NCBI GenBank assembly: GCA_020284085.1
Contig: JACEVL010000290.1
Coordinates: forward strand, 164,001-228,000
DNA: 64,000 nt
Source: Aporrectodea caliginosa
Lineage: Eukaryota; Annelida; Clitellata; Crassiclitellata; Lumbricidae
Reading direction: 5' to 3'
Both the position numbers and the translations under genes were made by a program. How positions within the stretch are numbered: position 1 is the first letter of the stretch; every line of letters begins with the position of its first letter. Shown here piece by piece: positions 50,219-60,322 of the stretch. Under the pieces are notes generated by a model. The model ran no database searches. It was not told the origin of the DNA and saw only the letters and a list, made by a program, of their open reading frames with translations.

Positions 50219-51147
50219 TCACACCTTCTCCACGTCCGGCTTGCCCAGCAGGCCGGTGGGGCGAAACAGCAATACGAGGACGAGCAGGCCGAAGGCCACC
50301 ACGTCCTTGTACTCGGTGGGCATGTACCCGGAAGCAAAGGTCTCGGCCAGTCCCAGCAGCACGCCCCCGAGCATCGCGCCGGGGACGCTGCCGATACCGC
50401 CGAGCACCGCAGCCGTGAAAGCCTTGATGCCGGCGATGAAGCCGATGAAGGGGTTGAGTTTTCCGATGCTCAACCCGATCAGCACGCCGCCGACGGCGGC
50501 CAGCATGGCGCCGAGCACGAAGGTCAGGGAGATCACCTTGTTGGTGTCGATTCCCAGCAGGTTCGCCATGTGCATGTCCTCGGAGCACGCACGGCAGGCG
50601 CGCCCCATGCGCGATCGGCTGATGAACAGTGTCAGCGCGATCATCAGCACCAGCGTCACGCCCACGATCAGCAGGCGCGTAGGGCATCGTGACCGTGAAG
50701 TCGCCGCCCATATTGAACTCCAGGGCACCGGAGACGACGACGGGAACGGGGGCGTCGCGCGCGCCCTGACCGATCAGCATGTAGTTCTGCAAGAAGATCG
50801 ACATCCCGATCGCCGAGATCAGCGGAACCAGCCGGGGCCCGCCGCGCAGGGGGACGGTAGGCCACGCGCTCGATGACGAAGCCGTACGCCCCCGTGACCA
50901 CGACCGACGTCAGCAGCGCCGCGCCGAGCACCAGCGGCAACGGGTAGCCCGCCTGCGTGCCGATGGCGGTCAGCGCAACCGAGGCCGACGTAGCCGCCGA
51001 TCATGGTAGATCTCCGCCATGCGCGAAGTTGATCATGCCGATGATCCCGTAGACCATCGATGTAGCCGATGGCGATCAGGCATAGATCGCACCCAGCGTC
51101 AGACCATTGATCAGCTGCTGGGTGAACTGGGGGGAGAATGCGTCCAT
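50219..51147 (-). CDS. livH: Branched-chain amino acid ABC transporter permease LivH
   Basis: Begins MDAFSPQFTQQLINGLTLGAIYA, the very characteristic LivH N-terminus, then MVYGIIGMINFAHGEIYMIG. It continues through GRACRACSEDMHMANLLGID and KAFTAAVLGGIGSVPGAMLGG (LivH signature) to GLLGKPDVEKV. At least five frameshifts between 50680 and 51080 make it one of the most broken readings in the window, yet every segment is recoverable without nonsense changes. Confidence 0.8.
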
Positions 51148-51232
51148 TTTTTTGGGATGCGCGGCCGCAGCCCGGCTTCCGGGCACCGCAACCCGAGCGC
51201 CGAGGGGATGCGGGTGGTGCCCGGGTTCCGGG

Positions 51233-52351
51233 TCAGTCGGCGGCGGTCTTGGTGGCGTCCTTGCTTGCCAGGTGAAGACCACGGGCGAACGACTTCAGGT
51301 CACCCTGGGCGTCGTAGCTGACCGTGCCGATCGGGGTCTGGAAGGGGTTCTTGTGCATGAAGTCTGCGACCTTGGCCGGGTCGGTGCTCTTGGTGCCGGC
51401 CATGGCGTCGGCAATGATCTTCACCCCCGCGTAGGCGGTCAGCTGAAACGGGCCATTCACGTCGCGCTGCTTGTCGGCAAAGGCTTTGACGACTGCCGCG
51501 TTCGCCGGGTCCGTCGAGAAGTCGGCGGGGAGCGTCAGCAGCATGCCCTCGGAGGCCGCTCCGGCGATCATCGTCACATCCTTGTTGCCCACGCCCTCGG
51601 GGCCCATGAAGGTCACCTTCACGCCCTGTTCGTTTGCCTGGCGCAGCAGCAGAGCCATTTCCGGGTGGTAGCCGCCAAAGTAGACGAAGTCCACGCCCAG
51701 CGATTTGAGCTTGGTGATGATGGCCGAGTAGTCGGAGTCGCCCGCGTTGATTCCCTCGAAGAGCACGACGGGAACCTTGGCCGTATCCAGGGCCTTCTTC
51801 ACGATGGAAGCGATGCCTTGGCCGTAGGACTGCTTGTCGTGCAGCACGGCGACCTTCTTGGGCTTGACCTTGGCGATGACGTACTGGGCCGCTGCCGGGC
51901 CCTGCTGGTCGTCGCGGCCAATGGTGCGGAAGATGAACTTGCGCTTCTTGCCCTCGGTCAGTTGCGGCGCCGTGGCCGACGGCGTGACCATCACCACGCC
52001 CTCGTTCTCATAGATTTCCGCACTCGGGATGGTCGATCCGGAGCAGACATGGCCGATGACGAACTTGATCCCCTGGCTGACGATCTTGTTGGCCACCGCC
52101 ACGGCCTGTTTGGGCTCGCAGGCGTCGTCCAGCAGGACCGGCTCCAGCGTGTTCCCGCCGGCACCGCCTGCGGCATTGATCTGCTCGATCGCGGTCAGGG
52201 CGCCGGCCTTGACCATGTCTCCATATTGGGCGAGCGCGCCGCTGGACGGACCGGCGATGGCGATTTTCACCGTATCCGCGTGCGCGGACAGGCCGAGAAT
52301 GGCAAGCGCGGCAGCGGCCGCGATCGAATGGGGACGGATCTTGGATTGCAT
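51233..52351 (-). CDS. livK: Branched-chain amino acid ABC transporter substrate-binding protein
   Basis: Intact 372-residue periplasmic protein. A signal peptide (MQSKIRPHSIAAAAALAILG, then LSAHA) precedes the Peripla_BP_6 domain: VKIAIAGPSSGALAQYGDMV, KFVIGHVCSGSTIPSAEIYE, KVAVLHDKQSYGQGIA and FVYFGGYHPEMALLLRQA. GGAGACTGCC precedes the ATG. First gene of the livKHMGF operon. The promoter should lie in 52352-52526. Confidence 0.92.
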   Translation of the reverse strand: MQSKIRPHSIAAAAALAILGLSAHADTVKIAIAGPSSGALAQYGDMVKAGALTAIEQINAAGGAGGNTLEPVLLDDACEPKQAVAVANKIVSQGIKFVIGHVCSGSTIPSAEIYENEGVVMVTPSATAPQLTEGKKRKFIFRTIGRDDQQGPAAAQYVIAKVKPKKVAVLHDKQSYGQGIASIVKKALDTAKVPVVLFEGINAGDSDYSAIITKLKSLGVDFVYFGGYHPEMALLLRQANEQGVKVTFMGPEGVGNKDVTMIAGAASEGMLLTLPADFSTDPANAAVVKAFADKQRDVNGPFQLTAYAGVKIIADAMAGTKSTDPAKVADFMHKNPFQTPIGTVSYDAQGDLKSFARGLHLASKDATKTAAD

Positions 52352-52526
52352 GGCAGTCTCCTGGGTTGAAGTAGTGGATGGGCGCGGGCCGAAGTCTACA
52401 GTCCGAAGCGCCACGCAAGCGATGGACGCATCGTCCGAAAAGGATATCAATTGTCGTGCCAGATCTTCCTTTGGCCGGGAAATCCCGTAGCGTCGGTGCC
52501 GCCCGACAAAGCAGCTGGCCGGGCCG

Positions 52527-53141
52527 TCAGTGAGAGGCGGGTTTTGCCGGTGGTGTCGGCTGCTGCGCCTGGACCTTGGCATCCATGATGGCCAGTGCCG
52601 TGTTTCTGCCCGCGTCGAAACTGGCGACCATATTGGACAGGACGGTCGCATTGAACGCCGCGATACCGAAAATCACCGTGATGCCCGTCGCAATGATGAT
52701 GTTCCTTGTCATCTTGGCATCTGCCTTGCCCTCTCTGCGTACCTCGGCAAACTGTTCTTGCATGTTCTCCATCTTCGAGAACATGATATTGAACTTGCCC
52801 TCAATTGACGCGATGCGCGCATCCATCCGGACCTCGATGGCTTCGAGTTTTGCATCCAGGAGATCTTTGGTTACTTCGGTCATAACTGCAGTGGTGGTTG
52901 TGGCAGAATCATCAGCCAATGATGCCTGACCAGGGTCATTGAAATCTCTGGGCCCCACATGCTGTGCAGTTTCTGTGAGCCCGTTGGCTTTCATATTTTC
53001 AGAATCGGTAAGTGCTCCCCTGCTACTGTACACCAACCGGATATTCTTGGAAATGGTAGACGCTTCGCTCCTGGAATAGGAATTTTCGGAGATTGACGAC
53101 TGGCCAGTTTCTTGGCCAACTGATTGCAATTTCACTGTCAT
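52527..53141 (-). CDS. Hypothetical coiled-coil protein with one membrane helix
   Basis: 204 residues. Residues 1-85 are polar, Ser/Thr-rich and probably disordered. Residues about 88-140 form a predicted coiled coil (TKDLLDAKLEAIEVRMDARI, then ASIEGKFNIMFSKMENMQEQ). Residues about 148-170 (NIIIATGITVIFGIAAFNAT) form a single membrane helix, and the tail is Pro/Ala-rich. No family recognised. It overlaps the upstream gene by TAATG, so the two are translationally coupled. Base composition is visibly lower in GC than the liv and fadD genes on either side. Confidence 0.65.
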   Translation of the reverse strand: MTVKLQSVGQETGQSSISENSYSRSEASTISKNIRLVYSSRGALTDSENMKANGLTETAQHVGPRDFNDPGQASLADDSATTTTAVMTEVTKDLLDAKLEAIEVRMDARIASIEGKFNIMFSKMENMQEQFAEVRREGKADAKMTRNIIIATGITVIFGIAAFNATVLSNMVASFDAGRNTALAIMDAKVQAQQPTPPAKPASH

Positions 53142-53443
53142 TATTTGGCCGATGAACCGCTGAGCAGTCCTCCGAGCGTTTCATGCAGTCTCCGAGCGTC
53201 GGCCTCCGTCATTTCCAGAGTTGCCAATGCACAATTCACTGGATGGCTCACTGGCTGGTCCTGCATGTTATCGATAGCGATATGAAACTGTACCCGTACC
53301 GCATGGATCAACACGACCGGGTCACCGGATGGTTCTCCGCGCATAACACTTACTGCAAACGCTCCACCCTTAACGTCCACATATTTGTAATCATTCGCGA
53401 ATTTCCAACCTTCAACCTTGATATTGGTTGTCGTTTGTATAGC
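53141..53443 (-). CDS. Small hypothetical protein, first gene of an orphan pair
   Basis: 100 residues from MAIQTTTNIKVEGWKFANDY, preceded by AAGGGAAATCCG. The alternative upstream start at 53467 adds eight residues. The reading alternates charged and hydrophobic residues (beta-rich: GGAFAVSVMRGEPSGDPVVL, VQFHIAIDN) and ends in a helix (MTEADARRLHETLGGLLSG). It is soluble, without cysteines of note. No family recognised. Coupled to the coiled-coil membrane protein downstream, suggesting a two-component accessory unit of unknown role. Confidence 0.6.
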   Translation of the reverse strand, partial: AIQTTTNIKVEGWKFANDYKYVDVKGGAFAVSVMRGEPSGDPVVLIHAVRVQFHIAIDNMQDQPVSHPVNCALATLEMTEADARRLHETLGGLLSGSSAK

Positions 53444-53626
53444 CATCGGATTTCCCTTTGAGTTCATCCGGACTCTACCAGATCATGGCCCCGAACAATC
53501 ATCCTGTGATATCAAGTTCAGCATGGGCACATGCGTGGCTCTCATAGCCATGCAGCGGCAGTCGAACCCTAATCCCGTCCATTTTCGCGCAAAGCCCGCC
53601 CCCTGCGAACCCATGGGTGCTACCCG

Positions 53627-55259
53627 TCATTTCTTGTCGCGCAACTCGCGTCGCAGGATCTTGCCCACCGGCGTCTTGGGCAGCTCGGTGCGGAACTCGA
53701 TCAGCTTGGGCTGCTTGTAGCCCGTGAGCTCCTCTTGTGGCAGAACTCGCGCAGCTGGGCCTCGGTCAGGTCCGCGGACTTTTTCACGACGACGAGTTTC
53801 ACGGCTTCGCCGGTCTTCTCATCGGGCACGCCGACCACGGCGCATTCGAGCACGCCGGGGCAGTTGGCGACGACCTCCTCGATCTCGTTGGGGTAGACGT
53901 TGAAGCCGCTGACCAGCACCATGTCCTTTTTGCGGTCGATGATCTTGAAGAAGCCGCGCCCGTCGATCACGCCGATGTCGCCGGACTTGAAGTAGCCGTC
54001 CGCGGTCATGGCCTGGGCGGTTTCTTCGGGGCGCTGCCAGTAGCCGGCCATCACCTGCGGGCCTTTGATGGCGATCTCTCCGGGCTGGCCGGGTTGCGTC
54101 ACTTCCTTGCCTTCGTCGTCGAGCAGTTTCATCCAGGTGCTCGGAATCGGCACGCCGATGGTGCCGGTGAATTCCGTCGCCGTCACCAAGTTGCAGCTGA
54201 CCGAGGGGCTGGTTTCCGAAAGGCCGTAACCCTCGCAGACGGGGCAGCCGGTCTTCTCCAACCAGAGCCTGGCCACTGCGCCCTGCACCGCCATGCCGCC
54301 GCCGAGCGAGACCAGGAGGTTCGACCAGTCGACGCTGCCAAAGTCCGGGTGGTTCGCCAAGCCATTGAACAGGGTGCTGACCGCGGGGAAGGTGTGGAAG
54401 CGGTGCTTGGACAGTTCCTTGAGCACGGCGGGCAGGTCGCGCGGATTGGGGATCAGGATGGTTTTGCCGCCCATGCGCATGGAGAGCATCATGTTCACGG
54501 TGAACGCGAAGATGTGGTAGAGCGGCAGCGCGCAGACGGTGGTGGGTTGCTCGCCAGCGGGGATCTTCTCCATTGCGGGGGCGTTCCAGGCCTCGGCCTG
54601 CAGCACGTTCGCGATCACGTTGCGGTGCAACAGCACCGCGCCCTTGCTCACGCCCGTGGTGCCGCCGGTGTACTGCAGCAGCGCGATGTCGTCGGGTGCG
54701 ATGCCGGGTTTGCGCAGCGTGCCCTGCATCCCCTGCGCCAGGGCGTCGTTGAAGCGCACGGCGCGCGGCAACGCGTAGGCCGGAACCATTTTCTTGACGT
54801 TGCGCACCACGTAATTCACCAGCGCGCCCTTGAGCAGGCCGAGCTGGTCGCCCATGGTGCACAGCACCACGTGCTCGACGGGCGTGCGCGCGCGAGGCAT
54901 TGCTCCAGTGTGGTGGCAAAGTTCTCGATGATCACGATGGCCTTGGCGCCCGAGTCCCTGAGCTGGTGCTCGAGCTCGCGCGGTGTGTACAACGGGTTCA
55001 CGTTGACGACCACCAGGCCCGCGCGCAGGATCGCCGCGACCACCACGGGGTACTGCGGCACGTTGGGCAGCATGATCGCCACGCGCTCGCCCGGGGCCAG
55101 GCCCAGGCCCTGCAGGTAGGCCGCGAACGCCCTGCTCAGCGCGTCGGTCTGGGCGTAGCTCACGTCCTTGCCCATGAAGCTGTAGGCGACGCGGTCGGCG
55201 TATTTCGCGAAGGCCTCGTCCATGAGCGCGACGAGGGATGCGTAGCGCGTGGCGTCAAT
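53627..55259 (-). CDS. fadD: Long-chain acyl-CoA synthetase, 5'-truncated
   Basis: Adenylate-forming enzyme activating fatty acids with ATP and CoA. Visible: [20 protein letters not shown] near the N-terminus, [20 protein letters not shown] (AMP-binding P-loop), YGLSETSP (A5), [21 protein letters not shown] (A7-A8) and [17 protein letters not shown] (A10 Lys). Frameshifts at about 54895 and 53735. The usual first 15 or so residues and start codon are missing: the homologous reading stops abruptly at about 55262, where AT-rich foreign-looking DNA begins. Confidence 0.8.
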
Positions 55260-55261
55260 GT

Positions 55262-55362
55262 CGGCCCATAATTATTGTTGCTTCACCTGACATGTTATGC
55301 TCATCAACATATATATGGGTCTCCTCAAATTAGAGATTCAATTAGATACCTTCGAATAGGAT
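55262..55362. other. AT-rich patch between fadD and pntB
   Basis: About 100 bases with GC far below both neighbours (contains ATAATTATTGTTGC, ATATATATGGG and ATTAGAGATTCAATTAGATA). It begins exactly where fadD homology breaks off and ends where GC-rich sequence resumes (GCTTCGCCGGGGG). It codes for nothing recognisable. Confidence 0.6.
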
Positions 55363-55439
55363 TGCTTCGCCGGGGGTCTGCGGGGGTGTGCTTTCCCCTA
55401 TGCGAATCCCCGGAAAAGACCGTGCGAACGGGGTTCTTC

Positions 55440-56862
55440 TTACTCGATGGCCTTGCCGATGTCCTCGACGATCTTTTTCGCGTCGCCGAAAACCATCATG
55501 GTCTTGTCCATGTAGAACAGCTCGTTGTCCAGGCCCGCGTAGCCCGCCGCCATCGAGCGCTTGTTCACGATCACGGTCTTGGCCTTGTAGGCCTCGAGGA
55601 TCGGCATGCCGTAGATCGGGCTGCCCTTGGTGTGCGCCGCAGGGTTCACCACGTCGTTCGCGCCCAGGATGATGGCCACGTCGACCTGGCCGAATTCGCC
55701 GTTGATGTCTTCCATCTCGAAGACCTGGTCGTAGGGCACTTCGGCCTCGGCCAGCAGCACGTTCATGTGGCCGGGCATGCGGCCGGCGACGGGATGGATC
55801 GCGTATTTCACGCTCACGCCCTTTTCCCCGAGCTTGGCGGCCAGTTCCTTGACGGCGTGCTGCGCGCGCGCCACGGCCAGCCCGTAGCCCGGAACGATGA
55901 CCACGGTTTCGGCGTTGCCCAGCACAAAGGCCGCGTCGTCGGCGCTGCCGCTCTTCACGCTGCGCTGCGCCTGGCCGCCCGCTGCGGCGGCCGTGGCGTC
56001 GCCGCCAAAGCCGCCCAGGATCACGTTGAAGAACGAGCGGTTCATGGCCTTGCACATGATGTAGCTCAGGATCGCGCCGGAACTGCCGACCAGCGACCCC
56101 GCGATGATCAGCATGGCGTTGTTCAGCGAGAAGCCGATTCCGGCTGCCGCCCAGCCCGAGTAGCTGTTGAGCATGGACACCACCACCGGCATGTCCGCGC
56201 CGCCAATCGGAATGATGATCAGCACACCGAGCGCGAAGGACAGCGCCAGCATGGCAAAAACGCCGCCCAGTTCCCGCTGAACATGAACAGCAGGCCCAGC
56301 CCCACGGTCGCCAGCCCCAGCACCAGATTCAGCAGATGCTGGCCGGCAAACTGCACCGGCGCGCCCTGGAACAGGCGCAACCGGTACTTGCCCGAGAGCT
56401 TGCCGAACGCGATCACCGAGCCGCTGAACGTGATGGCGCCGATGGCCGCGCCCAGAAAGAGTTCGAGCCGGTTGCCCGCCGGGATCGGCTGCCCTTTGGC
56501 CGCGATCTGGAAGGCCCAGGGCTCGGCCACCGCCGCGACGGCGATGAACACCGCCGCCAGGCCGATCATGCTGTGCATGAAGGCCACGAGCTCGGGCATC
56601 CTGGTCATCTCCACCCGGTGCGCCATGAAAGCGCCAGCGGCCCGAGCAACAGCGCGGCGACGTACACACCATGCCCTCGGCCCGGCCCCGGACAGCGTCA
56701 CGACTTGAGGCGCCGCCGTGGTCAGGACGGCGATCGCCATGCCGAGCATGCCAAAGACGTTGCCACGGATCGACGTGGTGGGGTGCGACGACAGGCCCAG
56801 GGGGCCTGGATAGAAGCGACGCTGGCGACCAGATACAGCAGCGTGACGAGATTCATGCTCAT
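55440..56862 (-). CDS. pntB: NAD(P) transhydrogenase beta subunit
   Basis: Membrane domain II plus NADP-binding domain III of proton-translocating transhydrogenase. Starts [20 protein letters not shown]. Membrane helices run to about residue 250. Domain III has [20 protein letters not shown] (GxGxxVA), [20 protein letters not shown] (RMPGHMN NADP loop), [17 protein letters not shown] (GANDxVNP) and [14 protein letters not shown]. Frameshifts at about 56780, 56660 and 56275. It overlaps pntA2 by ATGA. Confidence 0.88.
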
Positions 56863-57180
56863 GCCGGGCCCCTGCGCGCCGGGGGCGGCTTTTCTTTCCT
56901 TTTCTTGAACATTTCGAGCATGCGCCGCGTGAGCGAAAGCCGCCGAACGTTCACCGCAGCCAACGCCACGGCGAGCACGCCCATGCTCTTGCCCAGCGCA
57001 GTCTCCGTGAGGGGCCGCAGCGAGCATGGCGCCCACGATCACGATCGCCGAGACGGCATTCGTCACCGCCATGAGCGGCGTGTGCAAGGCTGGCGTGACG
57101 GTCCACACGACGTGGTAGCCCACGTAGATCGCGAGCACGAAGATGATGAGGTTGATCAGGGTGGGGGAGACGGCGTCCAT
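56859..57180 (-). CDS. pntA2: NAD(P) transhydrogenase alpha subunit, part 2
   Basis: Small membrane subunit with about three helices ([40 protein letters not shown]). It carries the membrane part that is fused to PntA in enterobacteria, so this is the split-alpha form common in many proteobacteria. A frameshift at about 57010 separates the last helix and the basic tail ([10 protein letters not shown]). The stop overlaps the pntB start. Confidence 0.82.
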
Positions 57181-57250
57181 GGGGGGTCCTTCGTTTGGCG
57201 TTGCATTCAGCGGGTGGGGGGAGGCCTGTCCCGCAGATCCTGCAGTCGGC

Positions 57251-58372
57251 TCATGCGCGTTTCACCGTACCCGCGTGCGCCACGAGGCAGGCCGCGACGA
57301 TGTCGTCCTGCAAGTCCATGTGCAGCGCACCTTCCGGGTTGACGATGAGTTTGAGAAAGTCCAGCACGTTGCGCGCGTACAGCGCCGACGCGTCGGCCGC
57401 CACGAGCGCGGGCAGGTTGGTCTCGCCCACCAGCGTGACGCCATGCTTGACGACGGTCTTGCCGGCTTCGGTGAGCGGGCAGTTGCCGCCTTGCGGGGCG
57501 GCGATGTCGACGATCACCGACCCGGCCTTCATCGATCGGACCATGTCCTCGGTGACCAGCACCGGCGCGGGTCGGCCCGGGATCAGCGCGGTGCTGATGA
57601 GCACGTCGGCCTGCGCCACGCGCTTGGCCACCTCCACCTTCTGGCGCTCGAGCCAGCTTTGCGGCATGGGCCGGGCGTAGCCCCCCACGCCCTCGGCGGC
57701 GTCCCTTTCCTCCTGCGTCGTGCAGGGCACGTCGATGAACCGCGCGCCCAGCGATTCCACCTGCTCCTTGACGCCGGGGCGCACGTCCGAGGCCTCGATC
57801 ACGGCCCCGAGCCGCTTCGCCGTGGCGATGGCCTGCAGCCCCGCGACCCCCACGCCCAGGATCACCACGCGCGCGGCCCTGACGGTGCCCGCAGCGGTCA
57901 TGAGCATGGGGAAGAAGCGCTGGTAGCGGTCCGCGGCAATCATCACGGCCTTGTAGCCGGCGATGTTCGCCTGCGAGGACAGCACGTCCATGCTCTGCGC
58001 CCGCGTGGTGCGCGGAGCCGCTTCCAGCGCGTAGGCCGTCACCCCCGCAGCGGCCAGCCGCTGCAGGCCCGCGGCATCGAAGGGATTGAGCATGCCCACC
58101 AGCGTGGCTCCGGCGCGCAGCCGCGGCGTTTCGGCCTCCGCGGGGCAGCGGACCTTGAGCACCAGGTCCGCGCTCCAGGCCGCCGCGGCGTCGGAAATCT
58201 CCGCCCCGGCGGCCTCGTAGGCCGCATCAGGGGAACGCGCTTTCGCCGCAATGCCCGCACCGGCTTCGATGCGCAGCGCGTGCCCCTGGGCCTTGAGCTT
58301 TTTGACCGTCTCGGGCGTTACGGCGACCCGGGTCTCGCCTGCCATGGATTCCGCAGGCACTCCAATTTGCAT
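57251..58372 (-). CDS. pntA1: NAD(P) transhydrogenase alpha subunit, part 1
   Basis: Intact 373-residue NAD(H)-binding domain I (alanine dehydrogenase-like). [20 protein letters not shown] start, [20 protein letters not shown] (Rossmann GxGxxG variant), [20 protein letters not shown] and [20 protein letters not shown]. With pntA2 and pntB it couples hydride transfer NADH to NADP+ to the proton gradient, supplying NADPH. First gene of the pnt operon on the minus strand. Confidence 0.93.
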   Translation of the reverse strand: MQIGVPAESMAGETRVAVTPETVKKLKAQGHALRIEAGAGIAAKARSPDAAYEAAGAEISDAAAAWSADLVLKVRCPAEAETPRLRAGATLVGMLNPFDAAGLQRLAAAGVTAYALEAAPRTTRAQSMDVLSSQANIAGYKAVMIAADRYQRFFPMLMTAAGTVRAARVVILGVGVAGLQAIATAKRLGAVIEASDVRPGVKEQVESLGARFIDVPCTTQEERDAAEGVGGYARPMPQSWLERQKVEVAKRVAQADVLISTALIPGRPAPVLVTEDMVRSMKAGSVIVDIAAPQGGNCPLTEAGKTVVKHGVTLVGETNLPALVAADASALYARNVLDFLKLIVNPEGALHMDLQDDIVAACLVAHAGTVKRA

Positions 58373-58530
58373 GTCATCTCCTCAATGGGGTCTGTTGAGA
58401 CTGCTTGCCGGACGCGAGCTTACATGAATGAAGAAATCTCCCTTACTGCTGCGTCCCCGCACCGGCGCCTGAGCTGATTTCTCCGCCGTTCTGTCATAAC
58501 ATGCATGCACCATTAAACAGGAGGCCGCGA

Positions 58531-58779
58531 ATGACCATCACCACCGTTTCGTCACGCGACCTGGCCACGGCGAAGAAGGCCACCAGCACGGGCCCGGTTT
58601 TCATCACGGACAGGGGAAGGCCCACGTTGGCACTGCTCAGGATCGAGGCCACCTACCGGTTGGCGGGCGAGAAACCCCGCACCCTCCTGGACGCCATGGA
58701 CGCCATTGCCTGCCCGCCAGGAATCGATTTTCCGGCGGAGCGCGTTCGCGGCTGGCCCCGCGAGACCGACCTCGGCTGA
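58531..58779 (+). CDS. Phd/YefM-type antitoxin
   Basis: 83 residues from ATG 58531 (after AGGAGGCCGCGA). [20 protein letters not shown] and [20 protein letters not shown] are the DNA-binding N-terminal fold with the G-x-V-x-I-T-x-x-G/R-x-P motif of this family. The C-terminal part (about 50-83) would bind and neutralise a partner. A PIN-domain reading starts 6 bases downstream, the typical operon order of a type II toxin-antitoxin pair. Confidence 0.8.
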   Translation: MTITTVSSRDLATAKKATSTGPVFITDRGRPTLALLRIEATYRLAGEKPRTLLDAMDAIACPPGIDFPAERVRGWPRETDLG

Positions 58780-58785
58780 CTCGGC

Positions 58786-58920
58786 GTGTTCGTTCTCGAC
58801 ACCTGCGTCCTCGCCGAGTTGCGCGCCAACAAGCCGCGGGCCTCGCAGGCGGTGCGGGCATGGGCAGGCCAGCAGCCCATGGCCGGGCTCTCTACCTCTC
58901 GGCCGTAACGCTCATGGTTC
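58786..58920 (+). pseudogene. Truncated PIN-domain (VapC-like) gene
   Basis: GTG 58786 opens [20 protein letters not shown], the first PIN motif with its acidic metal ligands (Asp, Glu). The frame is interrupted at about 58893, and similarity ends after about 45 residues (SAVTLM). The later acidic residues of the PIN active site are absent, so the product cannot be a complete nuclease. The remaining bases run into the convergent aldolase gene. Either a disabled toxin-antitoxin locus or an assembly join. Confidence 0.65.
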
Positions 58921-58983
58921 ACCAGAACGGGCGTCAAAATCCACGACCCATGGACGCAAACCACCGTCGATTGACAACGTCCG

Positions 58984-60046
58984 TCAGCGCACCACCTGCG
59001 CGAGCGCGCCCGAGGCGTACCGGGAGGCCATCGCCGGCAGGCCGTGCCCCGATCCTGGCGCCCTGGCCCTCGCAACCGAACGCGACGTAGCGCTGCCGGC
59101 AAAACCGCCTTGGCGGCCCCTCGCGCGCCGGCGAGCCACTCGCGGGCGTCGAACTTCTCGGGGTTTTCAAACAGGAACTTGCGCACCGCTGCGGTCATGG
59201 CCAGGCGAACGTCCGTGTCGATGTTGATCTTGCGCACGCCGTGCCGGATGGCTTCCTGGATTTCCTCTATGGGAACGCCGTAGGTTTCCTTGATCTTGCC
59301 GCCGTACTGGTTGATTTCGGCGAGCAATTCGGCGGGCACCGACGAGGAGCCGTGCATCACCAAATGCGTGTTCGGAAGGCGCTGGTGGATTTCCTTCACG
59401 CGATCGATCGCCAGAATGTCGCCCGTGGGCCGGCGGCTGAACTTGTAGGCGCCATGGCTGGTGCCGATGGCAATCGCCAGCGCGTCGAGTTGGGTGGCTT
59501 TCACGAACACGGCGGCCTCCTCGGGGTCGGTGAGCATCTGGCTGTGCTCGAGCCGGCCTGCGGCGCCGATACCGTCTTCCTCGCCGGCGTCGCCGGTCTC
59601 CAGATTGCCCAGGCAGCCGAGTTCGCCCTCGACGGTGACGCCCACCTCGTGCGCCATCGCGACCACCGCGCGTCACGTCCACGTTGTGATCGGTCGAGGC
59701 CGGGGTCTTGCCGTCTTCCATCAGCGAGCCGTCCATCATCACCGAGCCAAAGCCCAGGTCGATCGCGCCCCAGCAGACCTTGGGCGACGTGCCATGGTCC
59801 TGGTGCATCACCAGCGGAATATGCGGAAAGGCCTCGGCGGCCGCCTGGATCAGGTGCTTGATGAAGGGCTCGCCCGCGTACTTGCGCGCGCCCGCGCTGA
59901 CCTGCAGGATCACGGGCGCGCCGATCTCGTGCGCGGCCGCCATCACGGCCTGGACCTGTTCCAGATTGTTGACGTTGAAGGCCGGAATGCCATAGCCATT
60001 GCTGGCCCGCATGGTCGAGCAGTTCGCGCATCGAAACGAGGGGCAT
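58984..60046 (-). CDS. fba: Fructose-bisphosphate aldolase, class II
   Basis: Zinc-dependent glycolytic/Calvin-cycle aldolase. [13 protein letters not shown] start, [29 protein letters not shown] (catalytic Asp and zinc His), [12 protein letters not shown] (zinc Glu), [13 protein letters not shown] (zinc His), [11 protein letters not shown] (zinc His/phosphate loop) and [12 protein letters not shown] (phosphate loop). The C-terminus RQRYVAFG...SGALAQVVR matches the CbbA/FbaA branch of about 354 residues. Frameshifts at about 60005, 59672, 59110 and 59030. Confidence 0.85.
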
Positions 60047-60322
60047 GGTCGTGGGGTCCGTTCGGACGTTCAGGGTTGGGGGCCGGGCATTGCGGTGTGG
60101 TCGCCGCTGCGGAGCCGGTGATTCTACCGAGACTCATCCCCGGCGGAGCGGGTCAACCCATGCTGCCAAAGGGGGGTTTTCCGGCATTTCCGCGCTCGCC
60201 CCGTGGACGCCGCGGCGACTTTGCGCTGAAGAACCCGGCGCGCCCCGATCCCATGTCGCCATTTGGACAGAGCAAAACGAACGACCGTGCTACAACTGCG
60301 CGGCATCCAGGAGACGCAGCGC
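60047..60322. other. Divergent intergenic region fba / acyl-CoA dehydrogenase
   Basis: About 275 bases without a gene. It must hold promoters for both divergent transcripts. Bases 60123-60170 (CCGAGACTCATCCCCGGCGG) show no element I can name with confidence. Confidence 0.4.

Noticed and set aside
48157..50337. 726-codon minus-strand ORF suggesting a LivM-LivG fusion
   Set aside because: The middle is off-frame LivM after a frameshift; the two normal genes with overlapping ends explain it better.
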